Below, piece by piece: positions 36,658 to 44,867 of a stretch of 64,000 bases of DNA. The notes under the pieces were generated by a model, which saw only the letters and a list, made by a program, of their open reading frames with translations, had not been told where the DNA came from and did not search any database. Source of the stretch: Cytophagales bacterium (GTDB lineage: Bacteria; Bacteroidota; Bacteroidia; Cytophagales; Thermoflexibacteraceae); NCBI GenBank assembly GCA_004294445.1, contig REAZ01000013.1, forward strand, positions 47,686 through 111,685, given 5' to 3'. Made by a program: the position numbers and the translations under genes. Within the stretch, counting starts at the first letter, position 1, and each line of letters opens with the position of its first letter.

Positions 36658-36704
36658 GTCATATAGTTTTTAAAGAATAAATAACAATTAAAAAGCAAAA
36701 AAAC

Positions 36705-37391
36705 ATGAAAAAAGTAGTTTGTTTTCTTCTATTTACTTCCATACTTCTTGCCGAGACAGCCTCTGCACAGCAGTTGTTACCTCCTATTGAAATGTTTTCA
36801 AATAAAAAAGAAAGTTTTTTAGTGAAAAATAATGGAGATACTATAAAGTTCTTTTATTCTATCTATAAATTCAAGAAAAAAGCCATAGTAGCCATCGTAG
36901 GCAAAGACGCTACAGGGGCAAAAACGGAGTACAAAGCCGAAGACACCAGAATAATAGCCTTGCCCCCCGCTGATTTTGGGAAATATGTTGCTTTTCTTAA
37001 TGCCAATGAGTCGGTTACCAAGTCCAAAAAAACAAATCAAAAGGCATATAATCGTGAAATGGTTTATTTCTTTTCCGAAAATGTAGATGGTGTAAATATG
37101 CTCTTACAAATGCTCAATCCTGATTTTTCCAGCAAAATACGTATCTACCACGACCCCTTTGCCAAAGAAACTATGGGCTGGGGCGTAGGAGGAGTTACGC
37201 TAGTAGGTAATGAGGACAAATCTTATTTCATCAAAGAAAATGGTAAAACGTCTAAAATTCAAAAGAAAGACTACAAAGAAAGATTTGTCCAACTCTTTGG
37301 AAAATGCCCGAAACTCTTACAAAAATATCCCGATGCCAAATGGAGTGACTTTGCAGAACACGTATTCTTTTTTGAAAATGAGTGTGAGTAA
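36705..37391 (+). CDS. Exported protein of unknown function
   Basis: 228 aa with a signal peptide (MKKVVCFLLFTSILL, cut after ASAQ near residue 22). The rest is soluble, lysine-rich, with repeated strand-like segments (ESFLVKNNGDTIKF, KKAIVAIVGKDA) and a C-terminal helix FVQLFGKCPKLLQKYPDAKW. No motif recognised. It resembles the uncharacterised periplasmic or surface proteins that often sit near TPR and CHAT genes in this phylum. It lies 81 bp before the delta-60 gene, same strand. Confidence 0.6.
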   Translation: MKKVVCFLLFTSILLAETASAQQLLPPIEMFSNKKESFLVKNNGDTIKFFYSIYKFKKKAIVAIVGKDATGAKTEYKAEDTRIIALPPADFGKYVAFLNANESVTKSKKTNQKAYNREMVYFFSENVDGVNMLLQMLNPDFSSKIRIYHDPFAKETMGWGVGGVTLVGNEDKSYFIKENGKTSKIQKKDYKERFVQLFGKCPKLLQKYPDAKWSDFAEHVFFFENECE

Positions 37392-37471
37392 GCTATCAAT
37401 ATAGTAATAGCCCAATGCTTTTAACGGTTGAACTTGAGTAAATACTAAAAATTTTAAATCCAAAAAGAATT

Positions 37472-40297
37472 ATGAAGAAATATACTTTTTTTATCTCTTG
37501 CCATAACTCCTTGTGGCAAGGATTCGAAACCTTTTTGCTTACTTTTCTAATAATTATCTGCGGTATAGCCCAAAGTAAAGCCCAATCAGGAAATAATGAT
37601 GCGACCTTTGTGCCAAGGGATAACTCTGGCAGAAATTTCGTAGGCTTTGCTATAAATCCTACCTCTGACTGTTGCGCTGGCGAGGTACGAAAAATTATTA
37701 TACAATCAGATGGTAAAATCTTAGTTGGTGGTAATTTCCAAAACTTTGCAGGAGATTTTGCTATGGCAGGCGCAAGAGCAGGGCGTATCGCCCGCCTCAA
37801 TCCTGACGGACTCAATGATGCTACTTTTAATACTGGCAATGGATTCAATACAGGTTTCAATGTTGTACATACCATGGCTTTGCAACCTGACGGGAAAGTA
37901 TTGGTTGGTGGAAGATTAGACAACTATAATGGCATTGCTGCTGATAATATGGTACGTCTTAATGCAGATGGGACTTTAGATAGAAGTTTTAATAATGTGA
38001 ATAATATCCTTAAAGGTTTAGATGGATACGTATATGCTATTGCAGTACAAGCAGATGGGAAAATAATCGTAGGTGGTCAATTCACAGCCTATAATGGTAG
38101 TACATCTACACCTGCAAATAGAGCATTTAGAATTATTCGCCTTAATACGGACGGAACGAGAGATGCTACCTTTAATATTGGTACTGGTTTTAACAGTGCT
38201 TCTATCTTTCAAAATGAATTTATGGTTTATACGCTAAGTCTTCAAACCGATGGAAAAATTATAGTAGGCGGCGATTTTACTGATTATAATGGTACTCCTT
38301 CAAGAAAAATCGTTCGTCTCAATGCTGATGGTAGCAGAGATGCTACTTTTAATATAGGCACAGGATTTGGCATTAATGACAAAGTGTATGCACTTGCCCT
38401 ACAGCCCGACGGTAAGGTATTAGTGGGTGGAAATTTTACCTCTTATAACGGAGCAGGTGCCAATCATTTCATACGCCTTAATGCGAATGGCTCGCGTGAT
38501 GCAAGTTTTAATATTGGTACTGCCTCTAACAATCCTGTGAGAGATATTGCTCTACAGGCAGACGGAAAAGTAATAGCAGTAGGAGAGTTTACAAGTTTTA
38601 ATGGGGCAGTAGCTAATCGCTTAGTGCGCCTCAATACAGACGGAACAAGAGATGCTACGTTCAATATAGGTACAGGATTCAGCCATGATGTATTTACAGT
38701 AGCTATACAGCCAGACGGCAAAGCTGTAGTAGGAGGTGTATTTTCTACTTTTGATGGTATTGTCAGGAACGGAATCACTCGCTTGGGAGGCGTGCCTTCT
38801 GTACCTACGGTAGCAATCACAGGCACTCTCACTCCTTTTATCACTTGTGCAGGTACGCCTTCCGCTACGCAGACTTATACTGTTTCAGGTACAAATTTAT
38901 CAGCAAATATTGCTATAAATGCGCCCACAGGCTTTGAGATTTCGTCTAATGGAACGAGTTTTGGCAATACTTTGACCTTAAATGCTACTAACGGAGTAGT
39001 TGCAAATACCACCATTACGGTGCGTTTAGCGGCAAATGCTACGGGCTCACCTTCAGGGAATATCACACATACAAGTAGCACAGCTTCGCAAAATGTAGCA
39101 GTTTCGGGGACGGTAAACCTCGCACCTACTATTACTCTGGGGGCAATCCCAAGTGCTACTACTGCGGCTATTTCGGTAGGGATTCCCTACACCGCTGTTA
39201 CAGGTTCACCCAATCAGTATTCTATCACCGTAGGTACAAACACCTTAGCAGGTTTTGTGGCAGTAAGCAATCAGGCTTTGCCCGCTTCCCCTATCAATTT
39301 AGTACTGCCCGCTACCAAAACCGCAGGAACTTATAACTTTAACTTAACAGTGAGAAATAGTACAACAGGTTGTATTTCCGCTTTAGTTTCATTTTCCCTT
39401 ACCGTAGGTACTCCACCACCTCCTGTGCTTACGATTACAGGCACATTAAGTCCGCTTAGTGCTTGTGCAGGTCAATCTTTTGTAGCACAGAACTATACTA
39501 TTTCAGGGACTAATTTGGCAGAAAATATTACCGTTACGGCTCCTGCGGGTATTGAGGTTTCGTCTGACGCAGGTACAACTTATAGTAATTCTTTGGTTTT
39601 ATCTCCTTCGGCGGGTACTTTGGCAACTACAACTATCAGAGTACGCTTATCTGCCGCTGCCACAGGCTCGCTTTCAGGGAATATTACGCATACAAGCGGT
39701 TCGGTTACGCAAAATGTAGCGGTTTCGGGAACAGTAAGTCCATTACCAACGCTGACTGTAGGCATGATTCCTTCTATCAATACGCGTTCTACCTCGTTTA
39801 CTATCCCTTACACTGCCACTACGGGTTCACCTAATCAGTTCTCACTGACCACAGGAGCCAATGCCATGCCTAACTTTGTAGCTATTACCAATCAGGCTTT
39901 GACAGCCTCGCCCATAGTAATACAAATTCCGCAAAATGCAGTGGTTGGAAACTACAATTTTAACCTGATAGTTCGAAATAGTGCCATAGGTTGTGAGTCC
40001 ACAGTTATTCCTATTGTGCTTAACAATGTAATGTCAGTCGTAGATGAAGAATTTAGTGGGAAAATCACTATTTACCCCAATCCTACCGAAAGTGCTATAA
40101 CCATACAGTTCCCTATTTACTCAAAAATAGATGCATTACGGCTTTTGAATCCATTAGGACAGGAAATCATGACTTTGGGTAAGCAAACAAATCCACAATT
40201 ACAACTTGACTTAACTACCTACCCCGCAGGGATTTATTACCTCTACATTATCGAGGATAAAAAAGTAGGTATCAAAAAAATCATTCTTACAAAATAA
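37472..40297 (+). CDS. T9SS-secreted delta-60-repeat protein with tandem Ig-like modules
   Basis: 941 aa. Long signal region (~39 residues, cut near SKAQS). Residues ~70-440 hold seven delta-60-type repeats, each with the core Q-x-DGK-[VI]-[LI]-VGG (for example ALQPDGKVLVGGNF), which build a beta-propeller. Then come two copies of an A-B pair: A starts ITGTL and ends VSGTV, and B starts IPYTA and ends NLxVRNS, giving an A-B-A-B duplication. The last ~75 residues (IYPNPTESAITIQF to KKIILTK) are a type A T9SS sorting domain. A surface-adhesive or scaffold role is likely; no enzyme motif is seen. Confidence 0.85.
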   Translation: MKKYTFFISCHNSLWQGFETFLLTFLIIICGIAQSKAQSGNNDATFVPRDNSGRNFVGFAINPTSDCCAGEVRKIIIQSDGKILVGGNFQNFAGDFAMAGARAGRIARLNPDGLNDATFNTGNGFNTGFNVVHTMALQPDGKVLVGGRLDNYNGIAADNMVRLNADGTLDRSFNNVNNILKGLDGYVYAIAVQADGKIIVGGQFTAYNGSTSTPANRAFRIIRLNTDGTRDATFNIGTGFNSASIFQNEFMVYTLSLQTDGKIIVGGDFTDYNGTPSRKIVRLNADGSRDATFNIGTGFGINDKVYALALQPDGKVLVGGNFTSYNGAGANHFIRLNANGSRDASFNIGTASNNPVRDIALQADGKVIAVGEFTSFNGAVANRLVRLNTDGTRDATFNIGTGFSHDVFTVAIQPDGKAVVGGVFSTFDGIVRNGITRLGGVPSVPTVAITGTLTPFITCAGTPSATQTYTVSGTNLSANIAINAPTGFEISSNGTSFGNTLTLNATNGVVANTTITVRLAANATGSPSGNITHTSSTASQNVAVSGTVNLAPTITLGAIPSATTAAISVGIPYTAVTGSPNQYSITVGTNTLAGFVAVSNQALPASPINLVLPATKTAGTYNFNLTVRNSTTGCISALVSFSLTVGTPPPPVLTITGTLSPLSACAGQSFVAQNYTISGTNLAENITVTAPAGIEVSSDAGTTYSNSLVLSPSAGTLATTTIRVRLSAAATGSLSGNITHTSGSVTQNVAVSGTVSPLPTLTVGMIPSINTRSTSFTIPYTATTGSPNQFSLTTGANAMPNFVAITNQALTASPIVIQIPQNAVVGNYNFNLIVRNSAIGCESTVIPIVLNNVMSVVDEEFSGKITIYPNPTESAITIQFPIYSKIDALRLLNPLGQEIMTLGKQTNPQLQLDLTTYPAGIYYLYIIEDKKVGIKKIILTK

Positions 40298-40328
40298 GTA
40301 TTTTTCAAAACTAAAAAATAAAGAAAAT

Positions 40329-40760
40329 ATGAAACTCATTTATTTAGTATCGCTCATTTGGGTCTTTGCATTTGCCTCTTGTGGTAAAAAAAGTGAAGAA
40401 CAACCAAAGCCTAAAACAATAACAGAAATATTGTCCAAAACTTGGCGTATCTCTCGTGTAACTATCAATGGTAGTGTGGATAATGTAGGAAATTATAGCA
40501 ACTATCGAATTACTCTATCTCAAAACGGCTCTTACAGAATAGTTTTGAGTAATTCCCCTATTACTATTGTGGCACACTTAGGCGACAGCGGTACATGGGA
40601 ACTTACCGATAATAATACTTTCATTCTATTTGATAAGGGAAATCCTACAAGAGAGACAAAAACACCATTAATAAGTCCCTCAGAAACTTCATTTTCTGTA
40701 CGTTTTAATTTAGATGACAAATTGAGGTCAGAGTACGTGGTAGGGTTTGTACCCGCGTAA
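40329..40760 (+). CDS. Small lipocalin-like lipoprotein
   Basis: 143 aa. Lipobox FASC with Cys18. After a lysine/proline-rich linker (EEQPKPKTITEIL) comes KTWRISRVTINGSVDN and GTWELTDNNTFILF, the strand pattern of the lipocalin-like domain of many Bacteroidota lipoproteins. It sits 31 bp after the delta-60 protein and 54 bp before the TPR gene, all same strand. Function unknown. Confidence 0.65.
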   Translation: MKLIYLVSLIWVFAFASCGKKSEEQPKPKTITEILSKTWRISRVTINGSVDNVGNYSNYRITLSQNGSYRIVLSNSPITIVAHLGDSGTWELTDNNTFILFDKGNPTRETKTPLISPSETSFSVRFNLDDKLRSEYVVGFVPA

Positions 40761-40814
40761 ATACTTTCTCACTCTTTAAACTTTCCCATCATTTTTAAAA
40801 CTTTCCAATTCGTC

Positions 40815-42599
40815 ATGACTAAAATATTGCTAATTTTTATTATCTCTTTTTTGTGCTACTATTCAAATAGCTACAGCCAAACGCAGCAGCAAAAGACCAA
40901 CGAAACAGCCTTGCTCTATATGGACAGCCGTATCCAGCAAAATCCCGCTAATGCGGAGCTTTACTTGCAACGAGCGATGGCACACCTTTACACAGGGCAG
41001 TACACAAGGGCAAAAAATGATTTTGATACTATCATTACCCTCAGAAAAGGGGATGCCGAAATGTACTACCTCAGAGGGCTTGCCAAAGAAAACAATAAGC
41101 AATACCAAGAGGCGTGGAGCGACTTCGATGAAGCCGTACTCATAAGCAATGCCAACCCCAATGCGTATTATTTTATGGGGCGTGGTAATGCTTCTTATAA
41201 GTTGGGGTTTTACCCCCAAGCAATTAAAGATTTAGAAAAAGCAAACAAAATATTGCCTGAAAATACTGAAATAGAGCAAATACTCAAAATCGCCAAAGCA
41301 AAAATAGATACGAGTATGCACCTTGCCGATACTTCATTGGTAGCCTTAGACAGTACGAACCAACGCTATGAAATCAACGACAATGCGCTCCGATACTTTG
41401 ATAACCTTATCCAAAAAAATACTAAAAACTTCGAGCTATTTGCAAGTAGGGCAATGGCATATTTCTTTATCGGGAGGTATGTAGATGCCATCAAAGACTT
41501 TGATAGTGCCATCAAACTTCAGGCTATAGCAAGCAAGGCATCGCCACGAGCAGGCGGCGGTTCGGCAAAACTTCGCGCAGTAAGCCCTGATTGGTACTAT
41601 TTTAGGGCTATAGCCAAAGAAACTGATGGGCTATTTAAAGAATCTCTGCAAGATTTGGGCAGGGCTATCCAACTCGCTGCCGCCAAGCCCAACTATTTCC
41701 ATTTCATGCTCAGAGGCTTTGCAAACTACAACCTCTCAAAATACAAAGAAGCAATAGCAGACTTAGAAAAAGCCAAGATGCTGTCTAAGGACAATGCTGA
41801 AGTAGTTGCCCTACTCGAAAAGGCAAAAGCAAAAGACAAAGGTGGCGATGATGCACTCAACCAAGTCCTCATCAAGGAACTGCATAGTTATATCAGTACG
41901 CACAAATTTGAAAGCATTACCGAAGGAAGAAACTATTACGACTCTCTGAAAAAATTGGATTTGTCGGCTGTAGGTCTGGAGCAAGCAGTAGCTCCACTCA
42001 GAAAAAAACTCATCAAAGATATTTACGGAGAAGCCCCCAAACTTGCCCAGTTAGACCAAATCAAGTATTTATTCCAAGAGGAAAAATGGCTACTGCCCGA
42101 AGGCATGGAGCAATATTTCGCCTACCTCGACGATAGCGAAAACCATTTCAGAGGAGAGATAAAACTCAATCATGTTACTTATTTTTTCACTGTTATCAGA
42201 GATTCCGTAGCCCAACACAAGTACGACCTCAAAGTAGAAAAACTAAATATTGGCGAGGAAATGGTAGAATTTGCCTACACAACCGTCATTTTCACCAATC
42301 AGATAGAAAGCAAAGATACCATCACCATCAAAACACATTGCTCTACTAACATCTCTGGTACAAATATTTGGCGTTTTTCTCCTAAAGATTACTTAGAAGT
42401 GGTCTATAGCAAAAATGCGAATGAAATCCAAGAAAAAGCAGTAGGCAAAATGACAGAAGCAACCATGCCAAGCCCCGCTATTGCTAAGTCAAAACTTTTA
42501 GAGAAAGAAAGTAGCAAGGAGTTTTCACCCAAAGAAGCCATAAGAAAGGCAGTGCATATATTACTGATTGCTTATGAAAACATCATTCCAAAAACCTAA
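40815..42599 (+). CDS. Exported TPR-repeat protein
   Basis: 594 aa. Signal peptide (cut near SYSQ, ~22), then two blocks of TPRs (about 30-155 and 190-340) with units such as AELYLQRAMAHLYTGQYTRA and FELFASRAMAYFFIGRYVDA. Residues ~350-594 form a separate C-terminal region with a beta-rich centre (NHFRGEIKLNHVTYFFTVIR) and no recognised family. A stretch ASKASPRAGGGSAKLRAV near residue 240 looks inserted between two TPR helices and is locally GC-rich. A scaffold in the envelope is the general expectation. It ends at a bidirectional hairpin. Confidence 0.75.
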   Translation: MTKILLIFIISFLCYYSNSYSQTQQQKTNETALLYMDSRIQQNPANAELYLQRAMAHLYTGQYTRAKNDFDTIITLRKGDAEMYYLRGLAKENNKQYQEAWSDFDEAVLISNANPNAYYFMGRGNASYKLGFYPQAIKDLEKANKILPENTEIEQILKIAKAKIDTSMHLADTSLVALDSTNQRYEINDNALRYFDNLIQKNTKNFELFASRAMAYFFIGRYVDAIKDFDSAIKLQAIASKASPRAGGGSAKLRAVSPDWYYFRAIAKETDGLFKESLQDLGRAIQLAAAKPNYFHFMLRGFANYNLSKYKEAIADLEKAKMLSKDNAEVVALLEKAKAKDKGGDDALNQVLIKELHSYISTHKFESITEGRNYYDSLKKLDLSAVGLEQAVAPLRKKLIKDIYGEAPKLAQLDQIKYLFQEEKWLLPEGMEQYFAYLDDSENHFRGEIKLNHVTYFFTVIRDSVAQHKYDLKVEKLNIGEEMVEFAYTTVIFTNQIESKDTITIKTHCSTNISGTNIWRFSPKDYLEVVYSKNANEIQEKAVGKMTEATMPSPAIAKSKLLEKESSKEFSPKEAIRKAVHILLIAYENIIPKT

Positions 42600-42612
42600 T
42601 TACTTCATCAGA

Positions 42613-42669
42613 AGCGTTCTTACAATTTTGGGCATAAATGAAAAAATTGCAAAAAAATTGTAAGACGCT
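42613..42669. terminator. Bidirectional terminator-like hairpin
   Basis: 17-bp arm AGCGTTCTTACAATTTT pairs with AAAATTGTAAGACGCT with one bulged base around a ~24-nt loop, between the convergent TPR and glycosyltransferase genes. Confidence 0.6.
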
Positions 42670-42688
42670 CATGTCAAAGCCCAACAAC

Positions 42689-43765
42689 TCAAGAGGCGAA
42701 TAAACTCAAAAAATTCTGCTCATTTGCTCGCACACTATACTTATTTTCAATTGTTTGCTTTGCATTTTCTCCTATTTTTTTTCTCAAATCGCTATCTGCT
42801 ATCAGTCTAATAAGTGTGCTTTTCCACTCTTCCTCCGTAGAGCAAAGGAAGCCATTTTCTTCACTTTTAACGATTTCGGTATTCACACCCACGGGCGAAA
42901 CAAGGGCGGGGATGCCCAAACTCATGTATTGCAAAGCCTTAAAACCACATTTTCCCTTCGCCCATTCGTCATCGGTGAGCGGCATCACACCTATTTGAAT
43001 GGCTGACAAATCTTGAATTTCTGTTTTTTTATCCCATTTGATAAATTTAAGACTATCAATTTGAAAATCAGGCTTTTGATTTGAAATTACTAAAAAATCA
43101 ATCGGGTACTCTCTTTCTATTGCTTGCAGGATAGGCACTAAAAAATATAAATATTTGAGTGTAGAATGAGAACCCGTCCAGCCGACCGCTAATCTCTCCC
43201 TTACCTTATTGCTTGCCGTTGTGTGGGCTATCTTGTGCAAATTTGTGTCTATGGTTGTTGGGTTCAAGCATACATTTGGGTTATAATTTCTGGCATACTC
43301 ACACAGATAAGCGTTCCCCGCACTCACTTTCCAAGCCCATCGGCACGTATAAGACGTTTTTTGGTGAAATTTCAAAAAAGCAGAAATACTATTTTGCTCA
43401 GAAGTATTTGGTAGCCAAATAGCATCATCAAAATCAAAAATAATCTTTTTTTTGAATACTCTGGCTATCAGAAACTCAAAAATAGGGGGAAATATAGGGG
43501 CAGCCTCCCTATGAATAAAAATAAAGTCATATTTCTGTAAAAAAAACAAAACCTTTAACCTACGCAAAAAACCACTTAAAACACCGATTATTTTCTGGGA
43601 AATATAACCATTTATATACAGCACTTTCCATGTTTTTTCATCTATAAACGATTGACAATCATAACTTATTCCATTTTTTTCTAAGGTTTCGAAGTATTGC
43701 TCAAAGCGAAAACGTTGGGACGGTGCAACGCCGAGAGGATAAGGAATTAGGAATAAAATTTGCAT
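42689..43765 (-). CDS. Family-4-like glycosyltransferase
   Basis: 358 aa, GT-B fold. The N-terminal half opens with ILFLIPYPLGVAPSQRFRFEQ, seen in many Bacteroidota GT4 proteins, and has FDFDDAIW near residue 120. The C-terminal half shows VGWTGSHSTLKYL near 195, IGVMPLTDDEWAKGKCGFKALQYM (split: IGVMPLTDDEWAKGK, CGFKALQYM) near 260 and GIPALVSPVGVN, matching the nucleotide-sugar binding E-x7-E-like region. It would transfer a sugar from an activated donor in polysaccharide or glycolipid synthesis. No other glycan gene adjoins it, so donor and acceptor are unknown. Confidence 0.85.
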   Translation of the reverse strand: MQILFLIPYPLGVAPSQRFRFEQYFETLEKNGISYDCQSFIDEKTWKVLYINGYISQKIIGVLSGFLRRLKVLFFLQKYDFIFIHREAAPIFPPIFEFLIARVFKKKIIFDFDDAIWLPNTSEQNSISAFLKFHQKTSYTCRWAWKVSAGNAYLCEYARNYNPNVCLNPTTIDTNLHKIAHTTASNKVRERLAVGWTGSHSTLKYLYFLVPILQAIEREYPIDFLVISNQKPDFQIDSLKFIKWDKKTEIQDLSAIQIGVMPLTDDEWAKGKCGFKALQYMSLGIPALVSPVGVNTEIVKSEENGFLCSTEEEWKSTLIRLIADSDLRKKIGENAKQTIENKYSVRANEQNFLSLFAS

Positions 43766-43958
43766 AATTATTGCGTACTGATACTTACTTTTTTTTGAGT
43801 ATTCTAAATATTTTTTTCAAATATTTAACTTATGGCAAAGTTATGGTTAATATTTTGCTAAATGTAAGTATATCTCATAAAAGGATTATTTTACCCACTG
43901 CAAATAACACTTACTGATAAAAAAATTAGCCTACAAAATTAGCGAATTTACTGAAAAG

Positions 43959-44612
43959 ATGATACAATTAATGTTAGTTGATGACCACCAGATTATCCGA
44001 GACGGTATTAAGCAGTTACTTACCAATGAGGAAGATATAAAAGTAGTGGCGGAAGCTTCCAACATCAAGGAAGCACTCAAGCACTTGGCTACTGTAAAGC
44101 CTACCATTGTAATGACTGACTTATCTATGCCCAACGGAAGCGGTTTTGACTTCATCAAGGCGGTCGGTAGCGATTTTCCAGATGTAAAAGTAGTAGTGCT
44201 AAGTATGCACGTAGAAGAGGCTTACATACGCAAAGCCATAGAATTAGGGGTAGCAGGCTATATGCCCAAAGATATTTCAAAATATGAATTGGTAGAGGCT
44301 ATCCAAAGCGTAGCCAAAGGCGAAATTTATTTCAGCAGCACTGTTTCTAAGATTATGATGAATAACATGGTGAAAAAAGTGCGAAGAAACGAGCAAGCGA
44401 CCCAAGCTACTGCCAAACTTACACAGCGCGAAAAAGAAATAGTTAAACTACTTTTGGACGGACTAAGCAGCCCAGAAATAGCAGAAAAGCTATTCATTAG
44501 CCACCGAACCGTAGAAAATCACAGAGCAAATATCATGAACAAACTCAAAGTACGCAATACCATCGAGTTGGTAAAAAAAGTGTTGGAAAATGAGTTTTGG
44601 GAGCAAGACTAA
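43959..44612 (+). CDS. NarL/LuxR-type response regulator (orphan)
   Basis: 217 aa. Receiver domain at 1-120 with acidic pair VDDH (8-9), phospho-acceptor Asp54 in VMTDLSMPNG, VVLSMH and GYMPKD (the conserved Lys). GerE/LuxR HTH at ~150-212: LTQREKEIVKLLLDGLSSPE, IAEKLFISHRTVENHRANI. No histidine kinase is adjacent, so its partner is elsewhere. It is followed by a terminator and then the second CHAT gene. Its promoter region and that gene's share a TTAGCCTRCMAAA motif, so the CHAT gene may be a target. Confidence 0.93.
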   Translation: MIQLMLVDDHQIIRDGIKQLLTNEEDIKVVAEASNIKEALKHLATVKPTIVMTDLSMPNGSGFDFIKAVGSDFPDVKVVVLSMHVEEAYIRKAIELGVAGYMPKDISKYELVEAIQSVAKGEIYFSSTVSKIMMNNMVKKVRRNEQATQATAKLTQREKEIVKLLLDGLSSPEIAEKLFISHRTVENHRANIMNKLKVRNTIELVKKVLENEFWEQD

Positions 44613-44639
44613 GCAAAATTGAATTATTAAATTTTTCAG

Positions 44640-44678
44640 AAAAATCCTATAAGTCGTCCACACACTTATAGGATTTTT
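44640..44678 (+). terminator. Rho-independent terminator after the response regulator
   Basis: 15-bp perfect stem (AAAAATCCTATAAGT / ACTTATAGGATTTTT) with a 9-base loop and a T-rich tail. Confidence 0.9.
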
Positions 44679-44761
44679 ATTTTTATCTTTATAAGTATGA
44701 TTTTTATACTTTTTCTACTAATTTAGTGGACTGTTATTGAAAATTGGAGGTTAATGAATAA

Positions 44762-44775
44762 TACTTACGTAAGTA
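44762..44775. promoter_or_regulatory. Perfect 14-bp palindrome, possible operator
   Basis: TACTTACGTAAGTA, about 93 bp before the second CHAT start and downstream of the preceding terminator. Inverted half-sites like this are typical of dimeric NarL/LuxR-type response regulators, one of which is encoded just upstream. Confidence 0.4.
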
Positions 44776-44867
44776 ATGCTATTCCGAATAACAAAAAAAT
44801 AATTAGCCTGCCAAATGAATAAAGCCCGTTATTGCTTAAATATCAAGATAATAAATATTAAAATACC

